From positions 1-64,000 of the forward strand of contig WGNC01000016.1 in the NCBI GenBank assembly GCA_016124745.1: a stretch of DNA of 64,000 nucleotides, given 5' to 3'. Within the stretch, counting starts at the first letter, position 1. Each line of letters starts with the position of its first letter. The DNA comes from Thiobacillus sp. (lineage in GTDB: Bacteria; Pseudomonadota; Gammaproteobacteria; Burkholderiales; Thiobacillaceae). The position numbers and the translations under genes are program-made. Positions 1 to 9,780 of this stretch are shown here, piece after piece. Under the pieces are notes generated by a model. That model was not told where the DNA came from. It saw nothing but the letters and a program-made list of their open reading frames with translations, and did not search any database.

Positions 1-999
<999 letters not shown>

Positions 1000-1021
1000 T
1001 CCGCACGTCGTATAATCTCCG

Positions 1022-1049
1022 GGCGCGCCCAGTCGGCGCGCCTTTTTTT
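1022..1049 (+). terminator. Rho-independent terminator after thiC
   Basis: Stem GGCGCGCC at 1022-1029 pairs with GGCGCGCC at 1035-1042 around a five-base loop and is followed by seven T residues (1043-1049). It lies 23 bases after the thiC stop and 18 before the uppP start. Confidence 0.85.
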
Positions 1050-1066
1050 ATGTCCGAAGCCGTGCC

Positions 1067-1897
1067 ATGACCGACCCCAACCTGCTGTTGCACGCCCTCA
1101 TCCTCGGCATCATCGAGGGCCTGACCGAATTCCTGCCCGTGTCCAGCACCGGGCATCTGATCCTGGCGGGTCAACTGCTCGGCTTCAACGACGAGAAGGG
1201 CAAGGTGTTCGAAATCGCGATCCAGTTCGCGGCGATTCTGGCGGTGGTGTGGGAATACCGGGCGCGGCTGGGGCATGCGGTGACGAGTCTGGGCAGCGAG
1301 CCCGCATCGCGGCGGCTGGCGACCAACCTGATCGTGGCGTTCCTGCCTGCGGCGGTGCTGGGTTTTCTGTTCATCAAGCAGATCAAGTACTACCTGTTCA
1401 ACCCGATCGTCGTCGCCTCGGCGCTGATCATCGGCGGCGTGCTCATCCTGTGGGCGGAGCGCCGCAAGCATGTCGTGCGCGCCGAAACGGTGGACGACAT
1501 GACCTGGCGCGATGCACTGAAGGTCGGATTCGCGCAGGCGCTGGCGATGATTCCCGGCACCTCGCGCTCGGGTGCGACCATCATCGGTGGACTGTTCTTC
1601 GGCCTGTCACGCAAGACCGCGGCCGAGTTCTCGTTTTTCCTCGCGATCCCGACCATGTTCGCCGCCACGCTGTACGACGTCTACAAGAACCGGGACCTGT
1701 TCAGCGCAGACGATATCGGCCTGTTCGCGGTCGGCGGCGCGGCCTCGTTCATCAGCGCCCTGCTGGCGGTGCGCGGCCTGATCCGCTTCATCAGCCGCCA
1801 CGATTTCACGGTGTTTGCCTGGTACCGCATCGTGTTCGGCGTGCTCGTGCTGCTGACCGCCTACACGGGATGGGTCGACTGGGGCACCGGCCACTAG
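1067..1897 (+). CDS. uppP: Undecaprenyl-diphosphatase UppP (BacA family)
   Basis: Integral inner-membrane phosphatase that recycles undecaprenyl diphosphate to the monophosphate carrier used for peptidoglycan and for the surface glycans encoded further along the window. The 276-residue length fits the family. The first active-site motif [14 protein letters not shown] covers residues 17-30 and the second, PGTSRSG, residues 163-169; both are complete. Several hydrophobic segments span the rest. The ATG follows the thiC terminator, so the gene probably has its own promoter. Confidence 0.96.
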   Translation: MTDPNLLLHALILGIIEGLTEFLPVSSTGHLILAGQLLGFNDEKGKVFEIAIQFAAILAVVWEYRARLGHAVTSLGSEPASRRLATNLIVAFLPAAVLGFLFIKQIKYYLFNPIVVASALIIGGVLILWAERRKHVVRAETVDDMTWRDALKVGFAQALAMIPGTSRSGATIIGGLFFGLSRKTAAEFSFFLAIPTMFAATLYDVYKNRDLFSADDIGLFAVGGAASFISALLAVRGLIRFISRHDFTVFAWYRIVFGVLVLLTAYTGWVDWGTGH

Positions 1898-1921
1898 AAA
1901 ACACTGAATGAGTCCGCTTGC

Positions 1922-2104
1922 TGTGTGTCCTTCGACTACGCTCAGGACACCGTTCGACAAGCCTGTCCTGAGCCCCGTCGAAGGGGCTGTCCTGAGTTGC
2001 ACCGAAGTGCTCACCACGATGGCTCGACAGGCTCACCATGAACGGAACCAATACGTTGCCGTTCGTCCCGAGCTTGTCGAGGGAAGCCTGTCGAGGGACT
2101 GTTT
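1922..2104. repeat. Intergenic palindromic repeat block, family A, copy 1
   Basis: Mosaic of short inverted units built on CCTGTCCTGAGC / TTCGACAGGCTCA. It shares a roughly 100-base core with 7440-7650 and, more partially, with 25978-26062, including the invariant stretch CACCATGAACGGAA and AATACGTTGCCG. It lies just beyond the 3' end of the minus-strand regA gene, so it would be transcribed in that gene's 3' UTR. Confidence 0.85.
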
Positions 2105-2123
2105 CTGTGCTGCGCCAAAACGC

Positions 2124-2657
2124 TCAACCGGCCTTGGGCGGGTTCTTGTCGAGCTTTCTCTGCAGCGTGCGGCGGTGCATTTTCAGCGCACGCGCGGTGG
2201 CCGAGATGTTGCCGTCGTGCTCGTTCAGCACCTTCTGGATATGTTCCCATTCCAGCCTTGCCACCGACAGGGGTTCGGGGCTGACTTCGAGTGCCGCATC
2301 GGGCTGGTCGCGCAGCAGCGCGGCGAGGATCTCGTCGGCATCCGCCGGCTTCGCCAGGTAGTGTCGTGCGCCCAGCCGCACTGCCTCGACCGCGGTGGCG
2401 ATGCTGGCATAGCCCGTGAGCACGACGACGGCGGGCGCGGGCGTGCGGGCGGCGAGCATCTCGACGACCTTGAGGCCCGATTCGCCGGGCAGCTTCAGAT
2501 CGACGATCGCATGGCTGGGCACGAACGTTTCAGCGACGGTGCGGGCGTCCTCGGCATGGTGGGCCAGCGCTGTGTCGAAGCCGCGCTTCTTCATGGCACG
2601 TGACAGGACGGCAGCAAATTCGGCGTCGTCCTCGACGATCAGCAACCTCATGTTCAT
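2124..2657 (-). CDS. regA: RegA/PrrA/ActR-type response regulator
   Basis: DNA-binding response regulator of the global redox two-component family. Residues 1-120 form a receiver domain with acidic pair E9-D10-D11 and phospho-acceptor D53 (motif IVDLKLPGESG). The C-terminus carries a Fis-type helix-turn-helix, GNISATARALKMHRRTLQRK, characteristic of RegA/ActR. The start was set at 2657 rather than an upstream in-frame ATG because ATGA overlaps the stop codon of the kinase gene and GGAAGG precedes it. It forms a two-gene operon with regB. Known relatives control respiration, carbon fixation and oxidases according to redox state; the targets here are inferred only. Confidence 0.93.
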   Translation of the reverse strand: MNMRLLIVEDDAEFAAVLSRAMKKRGFDTALAHHAEDARTVAETFVPSHAIVDLKLPGESGLKVVEMLAARTPAPAVVVLTGYASIATAVEAVRLGARHYLAKPADADEILAALLRDQPDAALEVSPEPLSVARLEWEHIQKVLNEHDGNISATARALKMHRRTLQRKLDKNPPKAG

Positions 2658-3910
2658 GCGGAGACCTTCCATGGCAGGGCGATGCGCACGCGGGTGCCGC
2701 CGCCGTCGCGCTCGCTCAGGGTGACATTGCCGCCGAGCCGCTCCAGCGTGGCGTGGGTGAGCGCCAGGCCCATGCCCCAGCCGCGCCCCGGCTTGCCGCT
2801 GAACAGCACACGCCCGGCTTGTGATTTTTGCTCGGGAGAAAATCCCGGTCCGCGGTCGGCAATGTCGATGACGAGCGCATCGTTCTCGGCGGCGGCAGTG
2901 AACTCCACCCGCCCGGCTGCGGCGTCGGCGGCGTTGTTCAGAATGTTGAGAATGGCCTGCTCCAGCCCCTCGGGCGGCTCGAAGTCACGCTGGCTGAGTG
3001 TCAGCCTGGGCACCACCTGCGCGTCGGGACGCAGCACCTGCCAGCGTTCGATGAGTGCGTTCAACCAGTCGTTCAGGGGCAACACGGGCGGCACCGTATC
3101 CTGCGCGCGTTCGGCGAGTTGGGTGAGGATGCGCTTGCACGCCTGTGCCTGTTTTTCGAGCAATCGGCAGTCGGCGCCGATGTCGGGATCGTTGGCGAAT
3201 TCGCTGGCAAGTTCGTGTGCGATGGTCTGGATGGTGGCGAGCGGCGTGGCGAGCTCGTGCGCAGCCAGCGCTGCCTGTGTGCCGAGTGCGAGGATGCGTT
3301 CGTCGCGCAGCTGCTTTTCGCGCAGCGCCGACAGTTCCTGGTCGCGCGTGCGTAGGGCCGCATGCATGCGGGTGACGAAAAACGCGATCAGCCCGGCGCT
3401 GATGAGGAAGTTGAACCACATGCCCCCGAGGTGCATGCCGTAAGCGGCCACCGGGTCGGCAATTGCCAGCGGCTGGTAAACAAACAGCAGCAGCGCGTAA
3501 TACGCACCGGCCACGGCTGCCAGCAGCCACACCCAGCGCGGGCGCAGGCTGATCGCGGCAATGATGACCGGCACCAGCATGAGCGAGACGAAGGGATTGG
3601 TGGCGCCGCCGCTGAAGAACACGAGCACCGCGAAGGCGGTCAGATCGGCCAGCAGGTGCGCCAGAAACTCCATCTGCGTGGCGGGCGCGTCGAGCCGCAG
3701 CCGCCACGCGGTGGACAGCGAGAACAGCCCCATCAGCACCAGCACCGACGCCATCGGCAGCAGCGGCATCGGGATATGAAGGCCCCAGTGCAGCCAGGCA
3801 ATGCCGGCGGCCCAGCCGGCGATCAGGGAGACGCGCACCGCCAGCAGGCGACCCAACAGGGCGCGGGCAGGCAAGGTGGAAAGCAGCGTGGAAGCGGTCG
3901 CGGGCGGCAT
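2654..3910 (-). CDS. regB: RegB/PrrB/ActS-type redox sensor histidine kinase
   Basis: Membrane sensor kinase partnered with the adjacent regA. About six hydrophobic segments fill residues 20-180 and contain the quinone-sensing motif GGATNPF (residues 101-107, family consensus GGxxNPF). The phosphorylatable His is H218 in AAHELATPL. A Cys at residue 258 lies exactly 40 residues after it, the same spacing as H225 and redox-active C265 of Rhodobacter RegB. A GxGxG-type ATP-binding end (GRGWGMGLAL) is present. The 418-residue length is normal. The ATG at 3910 has a RegA-type box 41 bases upstream, which would allow autoregulation. Confidence 0.93.
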   Translation of the reverse strand: MPPATASTLLSTLPARALLGRLLAVRVSLIAGWAAGIAWLHWGLHIPMPLLPMASVLVLMGLFSLSTAWRLRLDAPATQMEFLAHLLADLTAFAVLVFFSGGATNPFVSLMLVPVIIAAISLRPRWVWLLAAVAGAYYALLLFVYQPLAIADPVAAYGMHLGGMWFNFLISAGLIAFFVTRMHAALRTRDQELSALREKQLRDERILALGTQAALAAHELATPLATIQTIAHELASEFANDPDIGADCRLLEKQAQACKRILTQLAERAQDTVPPVLPLNDWLNALIERWQVLRPDAQVVPRLTLSQRDFEPPEGLEQAILNILNNAADAAAGRVEFTAAAENDALVIDIADRGPGFSPEQKSQAGRVLFSGKPGRGWGMGLALTHATLERLGGNVTLSERDGGGTRVRIALPWKVSA

Positions 3911-3950
3911 GGCGGCATTGTAATGCGCGCGCCGGCGTGTGCCGTGGGGT

Positions 3951-3965
3951 GCGGCAATTTGTCCA
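3951..3965 (-). promoter_or_regulatory. Candidate RegA-type box upstream of regB
   Basis: GCGGC-AATTT-GTCCA resembles the GCGGC-N5-GTCGC site of RegA/PrrA/RegR regulators with a degenerate right half. It sits 41 bases before the regB start codon. Confidence 0.4.
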
Positions 3966-4028
3966 ATTGTGGGTGGCGCGCAACTGGCCTAGATTGGTAC
4001 TGCGCTTTACCGCGCGATGACTCCACCT

Positions 4029-4053
4029 CCCCGCCGTCTAGGCGGGGTTTTTT
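4029..4053 (+). terminator. Orphan rho-independent hairpin on the plus strand
   Basis: Stem CCCCGCC (4029-4035), loop GTCTA, stem GGCGGGG (4041-4047), then six T residues. Both flanking genes are on the minus strand, so the T-tract is on the wrong strand to end either. It could terminate a small RNA starting in 3911-4028. Confidence 0.55.
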
Positions 4054-4214
4054 GGCGTCTGCCTGCCCGATTGCTGCGGTGCGCGCCCATGTCTCAAGCC
4101 GATGGCCAGGAAAGCGCCATGTGCGGCTTCCTTATCCACTCGGCGCTGCGTCAGCAGGATGCGGAATTGAGATGCCCCGTGCCTTGCATACGGGGCCAGG
4201 ATTCAGCGACTTTG

Positions 4215-6509
4215 CTAGATCTGGTAGTTCACGCCCGCATAGATCGAGCGCCCCATGCCGGGTACGGCCGTTCCCCACTGCGGAAAAATGCCGGGCGGCG
4301 GATTGATCGACATCGTCGTGCCCTGGCCGAGGTAGGCCCCGCCCAGCGGCAGCGAATAGCTCTTGTCGAACAGGTTTTCGATGCCGACGTCGAGGCGGAC
4401 CTGCTTCCACTGGTAACTGCTGCGCAGGTTGACGAGGCTGTAGCCCGCGGTCTCGACCTCGTTCCTGACATCCGAGACGTCCGTTTTCGCCGCGACGAAC
4501 TGCCCCTCCAGTGTATTGGTCCAGCGCGCCCATTGCTGCGTCAATGCCAGTTTCGCGTTGAGCGGCATCATGTTGTACAGATTGTCGCCGGTATCCCGGT
4601 TTTCGCCGCGGACATAGCTCAACAGGCCGCTCGCAGTGAAGTCGCCATAGCCGTGGGTGCGCGCGGCGAGGACATGACCCGAGACGTCCACGCCGTACAG
4701 CAGGGCCGACTGGTTGACGTACTTCAGCACGTTGAACTGCCCGTCGGGGCAGCTGGCGCCATTGCAGGCGGCGTCGATGTAGTCCTTGACGTAGGTGTAG
4801 TAGGGCGCGACGCGCAGTCCCCAGGCCTTATCACCGGCAGCGTGCCAGTCGGCGGCGAGGCTCAGCGTGCGGGCGACTTCCGGCTTGAGGTCGATGTCGC
4901 CCACGTAGCCGTTGCCGTCGCCGACGAAGTTGTTCATGACCGCCGCCATGGTCCAGGTGGACCAGGTGTAGCGCTCGTACAGGTTCGGCGAACGGGTCTT
5001 TTGCGCGATGCCCGCCTCGTAAGTCTGTGTGGTGTCCGGGCTGTAGCGTGCCAGCGCGCTAAGGTCCCAGTTGTGGTCGGTCTTGCTGCGGTCCCGGGCA
5101 TTGAAGTTGGAGCTGTCCGTCAACTGGTTGCTGCCCATCATGTTGGTGGCGGCGTAGCCCGTGACATCACCGGTATTCATGTCCACGGTTTCGTAACGCA
5201 TCCCCAGCAGGCTCATCCACTGCGGGTCGATCTGCGCCTCCCATTCGCCGAACAGCGCGTAACGGTCACGCTTGCCGTTGTTGATGTTCCAGAAGGTGCC
5301 CGGCCACATCATGGCGCCGGAAGGCGACCACCAGTCGTCCAGGCGATAGGCCTGGTATTCGGCCCCCGCCCGCAGGATGTCGCGCGCGGAAAGCGGGAGC
5401 TCGGCGTTGACCGACAGGCCGCTGGTTCTCCCCTCGGTGTCCATCGGCATGCCTGCGGCGCAAGTCGGTCCGATGGGCGAACATGGAATGCCGTTGACCG
5501 CGGCCGGCCCGCCGGAAGCCATTCCGTACCAGAAGCGCTTGTCGTCCCCGAAGTCCATCGTGTGGTCGGTCTTCTCGTAGTAGGCGCGCGCCTTGAGCAC
5601 GCCCCATTCGTAATCGCCGGTGTAACCCAGGTTGACCTGACCGCTCGTGTTGTCGGTCATGTCCATGCGCTGGTTCGGGAAATTCTCGTAGGGGATGTGC
5701 TGGTAGCCCAGCTTCAGGTCGAGCAGGTGATTGTCGTTGCGCAGCGCGAGGTCGAGCGCCTGATTGATCGACTTGTAGGCGGTGGAGCCGACTTCGTCGA
5801 GCGGCAGCGTATGTCCGACCCGGCCGGTGGCGGTCGAGGTCTTGAAGTCGCCGCCCGCCGTGTAATTGCCGGACTGGGCGATCGAGCCGGCATAGCTCAG
5901 ACTCAGTGTATCGTTCGCCAGCGTGAGAGCGGCATTGGCACCGACGGCGTTGCCGTTGCTGCGGTAGTAAGTGCCGGCCTCGCCAGCGACCAGTTCGTAG
6001 GCCGTGGTCGACGCGAATTGCGGTTTCGCCGATTCCACGACGATGGCGCCGCCGATGCTGTCGCCGCCGACGCTGACGGGGGTGACCCCGGTATAGACCG
6101 TAATGCTGTCGACCCGGGTGGGATCGATGTAGGACAAGGCCGGGTTCATGTGGTTCGGACAGGCCGCGATCAGGTCCATGCCATCGACCTTGGTGCGCAG
6201 CCGGTCGTCGGCCAGTCCCCGGATCACCGGCAGGCTGGAGACACCGCCGGCGCCGTAGAAGCTGACGCCGGGCACGTCCCGCAACAGCGTCGCGGTATCA
6301 CTGGTGGCAGCGCGCATGGGCATCAGCGTTGCCGTATCGAGCGTCACGCTGGCGGGATCGGTGTCCGCGGGTTGTGAACCTGCGACGACCACGGTCATGA
6401 GAGGCTCCGACAGTTCCATCATCGAAGCGCTCTGTGCGACAGCGTTGCCGCCGAGGGTCGACAGGGCGAGGGAGACAGCGAGGGGGACCGGCTTTCTGGT
6501 TGGCAGCAT
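4215..6509 (-). CDS. OprC/NosA-type TonB-dependent copper receptor
   Basis: Outer-membrane TonB-dependent channel, 764 residues. Residues 1-26 are a signal peptide ending AVAQ. The plug domain (about 50-160) contains ACPNHMNPALSYIDP, giving Cys117 and Met121 in the CxxxM arrangement, and an HxM pair, His316-Met318 (DHTMDF), lies in the barrel. Established work on Pseudomonas OprC places copper on exactly such a CxxxM plus HxM set. The last residues, YAGVNYQI, end in an aromatic-rich strand. The start was placed at 6509 (MLPTRK) because the upstream in-frame extension is not signal-like. The divergent neighbour is a PCuAC copper chaperone, which supports a copper role. Confidence 0.9.
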   Translation of the reverse strand: MLPTRKPVPLAVSLALSTLGGNAVAQSASMMELSEPLMTVVVAGSQPADTDPASVTLDTATLMPMRAATSDTATLLRDVPGVSFYGAGGVSSLPVIRGLADDRLRTKVDGMDLIAACPNHMNPALSYIDPTRVDSITVYTGVTPVSVGGDSIGGAIVVESAKPQFASTTAYELVAGEAGTYYRSNGNAVGANAALTLANDTLSLSYAGSIAQSGNYTAGGDFKTSTATGRVGHTLPLDEVGSTAYKSINQALDLALRNDNHLLDLKLGYQHIPYENFPNQRMDMTDNTSGQVNLGYTGDYEWGVLKARAYYEKTDHTMDFGDDKRFWYGMASGGPAAVNGIPCSPIGPTCAAGMPMDTEGRTSGLSVNAELPLSARDILRAGAEYQAYRLDDWWSPSGAMMWPGTFWNINNGKRDRYALFGEWEAQIDPQWMSLLGMRYETVDMNTGDVTGYAATNMMGSNQLTDSSNFNARDRSKTDHNWDLSALARYSPDTTQTYEAGIAQKTRSPNLYERYTWSTWTMAAVMNNFVGDGNGYVGDIDLKPEVARTLSLAADWHAAGDKAWGLRVAPYYTYVKDYIDAACNGASCPDGQFNVLKYVNQSALLYGVDVSGHVLAARTHGYGDFTASGLLSYVRGENRDTGDNLYNMMPLNAKLALTQQWARWTNTLEGQFVAAKTDVSDVRNEVETAGYSLVNLRSSYQWKQVRLDVGIENLFDKSYSLPLGGAYLGQGTTMSINPPPGIFPQWGTAVPGMGRSIYAGVNYQI

Positions 6510-6570
6510 GATTCCGCGTGGCGTTGTTGAAACCTCGCGGAGTCTAGGGAAAACCTGCGGGCGCGAAAAT

Positions 6571-6585
6571 GCGGCAGATTGTCGC
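6571..6585 (-). promoter_or_regulatory. RegA/PrrA-type box, perfect consensus
   Basis: GCGGC-AGATT-GTCGC matches GCGGC-N5-GTCGC at all ten defined positions. It lies 62 bases upstream of the copper receptor start. Confidence 0.55.
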
Positions 6586-6710
6586 AAGCATCAAGTCTGC
6601 AAGCCTGAATTCATCGGCCCGGGGAGAAGAAACCGATCTGCGGCCGGTGCGGAGCGGTGCGTCCGTGTCAGGACGTCGGTCAATTCCGGGCCGGCGTCGC
6701 AGCACGCGGT

Positions 6711-6725
6711 GCGGCAATTTGCCAC
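6711..6725 (+). promoter_or_regulatory. RegA-type box upstream of PCuAC
   Basis: GCGGC-AATTT-GCCAC. The first ten bases are identical to the box upstream of regB; the right half is degenerate. It is about 157 bases from the PCuAC start. Confidence 0.4.
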
Positions 6726-6881
6726 ATCGTATTTTGTTGCGTGATTGCCTATTGTTTCGGCAAGCGTTTTTTTGGGGTGAGCTTCTGCGTCGGTGCATGG
6801 CCCGGGCGAGCGATATGCCGTGCCAGGCGGCTATCATGGCCCGACCCCGGATCCGGTCTCGATTTTCGTATGGAGAACAGC

Positions 6882-7340
6882 ATGAAATTAGGCTTTATGA
6901 TTTTTACCGCAATGAGTGTCCTTGCAGCGCAAGGGGCCGCGGCAGCGAACGTCACCGTATCCGACGCCTGGGCGCGCGCCACCATGCCGGGACAGCCCGT
7001 CAGCGCAGCCTACATGCAGATCAAGTCGGATACCGACGCCAAGCTGGTCGGCGCATCCAGTTCGGTTGTGCCGCAGGTGGAAGTGCACGAAATGAAAATG
7101 GAGGGCGATGTGATGATCATGCGCGAGGTGAAGGCGCTCGATCTGCCGAAGGGCAAGACCGTCACGCTCGAACCCGGCGGATTTCACATCATGCTGATGA
7201 ACCTGAAGCAGCCGATTGCGGCCGGCGAGGTGATTCCGCTGACCCTGGTGATCGAATCGGGCGGCAAGAAGCAGATGGTTGACGTGAAGGCCGAGGCCCG
7301 CGCCCGGCACGGCGGTGCCATGCAGCATTCCAATCACTGA
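6882..7340 (+). CDS. PCu(A)C periplasmic copper chaperone
   Basis: Exported 152-residue copper chaperone of the PCuAC (DUF461) family, which delivers Cu(I) to the CuA site of cytochrome oxidase. Residues 1-22 form a signal peptide. The copper motif H-x10-M-x21-H-x-M is exact: His69, Met80, His102, Met104. The C-terminus ends in a His/Met-rich tail (RHGGAMQHSNH) that may bind further metal. GGAGAA precedes the ATG. It is divergent from the OprC-type receptor, and the two could act in sequence: uptake across the outer membrane, then periplasmic delivery. Confidence 0.93.
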   Translation: MKLGFMIFTAMSVLAAQGAAAANVTVSDAWARATMPGQPVSAAYMQIKSDTDAKLVGASSSVVPQVEVHEMKMEGDVMIMREVKALDLPKGKTVTLEPGGFHIMLMNLKQPIAAGEVIPLTLVIESGGKKQMVDVKAEARARHGGAMQHSNH

Positions 7341-7703
7341 TCGTTCCGGCTGATTGCGCCCTGACCCATGCAGGCAGGGTACGCCTATCGCGCTTTGCAC
7401 AAATCATGACCGTTACCTGTTCCCGCTCGGGCAAGCGAGTCGAAGCCTGTCCTGAGCCCCGTCGAAGGGTCTGTCCTGAGCCCCGTCGAAGGGCCTGTCC
7501 TGAGTTGGACCGAAGGGCCCAGCACGATGGTTCGACAGGTTCACCATGAACGGAACCAATACGTTGCCGCTCGTCCCGAGCCTGTCGAGGGAAGCTTGTC
7601 GAAGGACCTGTTCAGGACTTCCCGTCGACAGACTCAGGGCGAACGGCAGCGTTGTCACAATTTACGGAAACATCAATAAGTCCTTCGGCCTGCCTGCCCC
7701 GCT
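7341..7703. other. Gene-free stretch after PCuAC
   Basis: A 363-base region between the PCuAC stop and the stop of the minus-strand hvfC gene. Most of it is the family A repeat block. The first 95 bases show no clear terminator and no gene. Confidence 0.6.
7436..7650. repeat. Intergenic palindromic repeat block, family A, copy 2
   Basis: Repeated CCTGTCCTGAGCCCCGTCGA units (three in a row from about 7446) followed by the conserved core TTCACCATGAACGGAACCAA and AATACGTTGCCG, closely matching 1940-2095. It lies just past the 3' end of the minus-strand hvfC gene. Confidence 0.85.
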
Positions 7704-8477
7704 TCACGAATCATTCCCTGCCTGCAGCGTCCCCAGAATGGCGCCGCGATCCCGCAGGTCCGCGAGCAACGCACCCCCCGCCTGCAGGATGAGTCCCGGG
7801 TCGGGGTGGCGGCTTTCGGTGGCGATGGTTTCCAGCGCGCCTCGTCCGCGCAGCGTGCCGGATCCCAGCAGCGCCAGCAGGCGTGCGGTGAAGGCATTGA
7901 TCTCGCTGAACCGGACCTGATCGGCAGGGTCGCGAAACACGAGCAAATGCGTCTCGGCGGGCTGCACCTTGCGGCGCGGCGCGATGCGATGCACCGGCCA
8001 GTCGTAGCGCAGGTTGGCCAGCACCGGATTCAGCACCGGAATGCCGTCGAGCAGGTCGCCCCCGGCATCGAAGGCGCAATCGACGGTCCGATTTGATACC
8101 GACAGCACCAGTTCGATCCATTCGTAATGCGCCAGGGCCAGCAGATACGGTGGATAGCCCTCGGGCACTGCCCACTCGTTCTGCAGGAACTGCACGAACT
8201 CGTCGGGGATCTGCCGGAAGTAAGGCGTGTGGCTGCGGTGCGTGCTGAAAAACGCGCGTACCAGTTTCGCCCATTTGCGTGCGCCGAGCACCTGACGCAT
8301 GACGGGGAAGCAGGCCAGTAAAAAACCATCGATGTTGTTGTAGAGCAGTTCGCTGTAAATCTTCATGCGTCGCGCTTCCACGCCGGGCGGGCGCGGATGC
8401 GTCCTGGGGTCGCGGATATGCGCGGTGAAGGCGCTCTGGTAGCGCTGGAATTCAGGAAGCGCGGCCGGCTTGCTCAT
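7704..8477 (-). CDS. hvfC: HvfC/BufC family protein (DUF2063), partner of the MNIO enzyme
   Basis: A 257-residue DUF2063 protein, the usual partner that recruits the RiPP precursor to a DUF692 enzyme. The N-terminal half (about residues 5-95) matches the DUF2063 helical region, with [16 protein letters not shown] and [10 protein letters not shown] as typical segments. The start at 8477 (MSKPAAL) was chosen because family similarity begins there; the upstream frame is a shadow of the previous gene. It overlaps the 3' end of the DUF692 gene by 26 bases, so the two are translationally coupled. No catalytic residues are claimed. Confidence 0.88.
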   Translation of the reverse strand: MSKPAALPEFQRYQSAFTAHIRDPRTHPRPPGVEARRMKIYSELLYNNIDGFLLACFPVMRQVLGARKWAKLVRAFFSTHRSHTPYFRQIPDEFVQFLQNEWAVPEGYPPYLLALAHYEWIELVLSVSNRTVDCAFDAGGDLLDGIPVLNPVLANLRYDWPVHRIAPRRKVQPAETHLLVFRDPADQVRFSEINAFTARLLALLGSGTLRGRGALETIATESRHPDPGLILQAGGALLADLRDRGAILGTLQAGNDS

Positions 8478-9303
8478 GGCGACGATAGTGGGCCTGGATA
8501 CGGGCGATGTGCTCGACCTCTCGCACCAGCTCGGCCAGCGGCGGTATGTTGAAGTCGCGTTCCAGCAGGGTGGGGGCGACACCGTGGAGGCGGTAGGCTG
8601 CATCGAGCAGCGCCCACACCGGATCGATCACATCGGCGCCGTGGGAGTCGATGATCAGGTCATCCGCTTCGTTGTAATGACCGGCCATGTGCAGATAGAC
8701 GATGCGCTCGCTCGGCATCGCGCGGATGAATTCGAGCGCGTCGTAGCGGTGGTTCACGCTGTTGACGTAGACGTTGTTGATGTCCAGGTGCAGGTCGCAA
8801 TCGGCCTCCTCCAGCACCGCGCGGACGAACGTGATTTCGTCCATCTCGGCAATCGGCGCGGCAACATAGAAGGAGGCGTTCTCGATCGCGATGCGGCGTT
8901 CCAGGATGTCCTGCGTGCGGCGGATGCGCGCAGCGACGTATTTGACGGCCTCTTCGGTAAACGGAATCGGCAGCAGGTCGTATAGATGTCCGTCGTCCGA
9001 GCAATACGAAAGATGTTCGGTATAGAGATGAATGCCATGCATATCCATGAATTGCCGCGTCTTGGCGAGCAGCATTTCGTCGAGCGGGGACGGGCCGCCT
9101 AGCGACAGCGACAGGCCGTGGCAGACGAACGGGTAGCGTTCGGTGAAACCGCGCAACTCGCGGCCGTAGGCGCCGCCCATGTCGATCCAGTTTTCCGGAG
9201 CGAGTTCGAAAAAAGCGATGGCGTCGGGGACACGGGTTTTCAGCGCAGGCAGCAGTTCGCGCCGAAACCCCAGTCCCGCGCCGGACGGGCGCAGGGAGGG
9301 CAT
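8452..9303 (-). CDS. hvfB: DUF692 multinuclear iron oxidative enzyme (HvfB/BufB type)
   Basis: A 283-residue MNIO-superfamily enzyme. Relatives use two or three iron ions to convert Cys residues of ribosomal peptides into oxazolone/thioamide or thiooxazole groups that bind metals. TIM-barrel metal-ligand segments are visible in order: [49 protein letters not shown] and LLERDFNIP. It lies 12 bases downstream of the Cys-rich precursor gene and overlaps hvfC. The substrate is inferred to be that precursor. Confidence 0.93.
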   Translation of the reverse strand: MPSLRPSGAGLGFRRELLPALKTRVPDAIAFFELAPENWIDMGGAYGRELRGFTERYPFVCHGLSLSLGGPSPLDEMLLAKTRQFMDMHGIHLYTEHLSYCSDDGHLYDLLPIPFTEEAVKYVAARIRRTQDILERRIAIENASFYVAAPIAEMDEITFVRAVLEEADCDLHLDINNVYVNSVNHRYDALEFIRAMPSERIVYLHMAGHYNEADDLIIDSHGADVIDPVWALLDAAYRLHGVAPTLLERDFNIPPLAELVREVEHIARIQAHYRRHEQAGRAS

Positions 9304-9315
9304 GCGATCAGCTGG

Positions 9316-9696
9316 CTACTTCGTGACGCCGCATTTGCCCGGTACCATCTTGCCGAACTCGGCTTGATCGAGGGAGCCATCCTTGTTGGCGTCCAAGGCG
9401 TCGAACATGGCGGCGTGTCCGTTCACGAACTCCTCCTTGCTGATCTTGCCGTCCTTGTTGGCATCCAGCATGGCGGCGCCGCACGCGCCCGCGGCCGCCT
9501 TGGGTTTCATGGAGGCGCCGCACATGCCCTGGCCGCATTTGCCGGCGGGCATTTTCGTAGCCTGGGCCACTTGATAGCCGCTTGCCAGGCCGGTCAGCGC
9601 GAAGGGATTTTCGGCGGCCGATGTGATGGGGGCGGCCGCCATGCCGGCAACGAACGCAGTGCCGGCAGCGGTGGCGATCAGGGATTTTTTGGACAT
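9316..9696 (-). CDS. HvfA-like Cys-rich RiPP precursor with two EF-hands
   Basis: A 126-residue exported small protein, the likely substrate of the adjacent MNIO enzyme. Residues 1-28 are a signal peptide, followed by ENPFALTGLASGYQVAQ, which resembles the start of mature HvfA proteins. Four Cys lie in short Gly-flanked motifs: GKCG (52-55), GMCG (57-60), GACG (70-73) and GKCG (120-123). Between the third and fourth sit two canonical EF-hand loops, DANKDGKISKEE (78-89) and DANKDGSLDQAE (102-113). The start has AGGAG upstream. Copper or other metal binding is inferred; the combination with calcium-type loops is the odd point. Confidence 0.82.
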   Translation of the reverse strand: MSKKSLIATAAGTAFVAGMAAAPITSAAENPFALTGLASGYQVAQATKMPAGKCGQGMCGASMKPKAAAGACGAAMLDANKDGKISKEEFVNGHAAMFDALDANKDGSLDQAEFGKMVPGKCGVTK

Positions 9697-9765
9697 GCTT
9701 GTTGGCTCCTAACAGGGTTAACGACGGTCAAAAACAGCGCCGGACCATCCGGGCTGCGTGCAAAA

Positions 9766-9780
9766 GTCTCACGGATCGAG
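9766..9780 (-). promoter_or_regulatory. 15-base motif shared with the sigma gene upstream region
   Basis: GTCTCACGGATCGAG on the plus strand differs by one base from 10608-10622 (GTTTCACGGATCGAG). It lies 70-84 bases before the HvfA-like start and overlaps the anti-sigma stop codon, so coding chance cannot be excluded. Confidence 0.3.

Larger units (their letters stand above)
3911..4214. other. Gene-free stretch between regB and the copper receptor
   Basis: A 304-base region. It holds the RegA-type box at 3951-3965 and the plus-strand hairpin at 4029-4053, described separately. A weak hairpin, CCCCGT/ACGGGG near 4173-4194, lies after the receptor gene but has no T-tract. No open reading frame with family resemblance was seen. 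Confidence 0.6.
6510..6881. other. Divergent regulatory region between copper receptor and PCuAC
   Basis: A 372-base gene-free region serving two divergent copper genes. It contains two RegA-type boxes (6571-6585 and 6711-6725) and AT-rich patches around 6725-6775 that could hold promoter elements. No reading frame of recognisable family was seen. Confidence 0.6.

Noticed and set aside
4017-6377. Very long plus-strand open frame opposite the copper receptor
   Set aside because: It is the antisense of a well-supported TonB receptor gene in high-GC DNA; its translation shows no family features.
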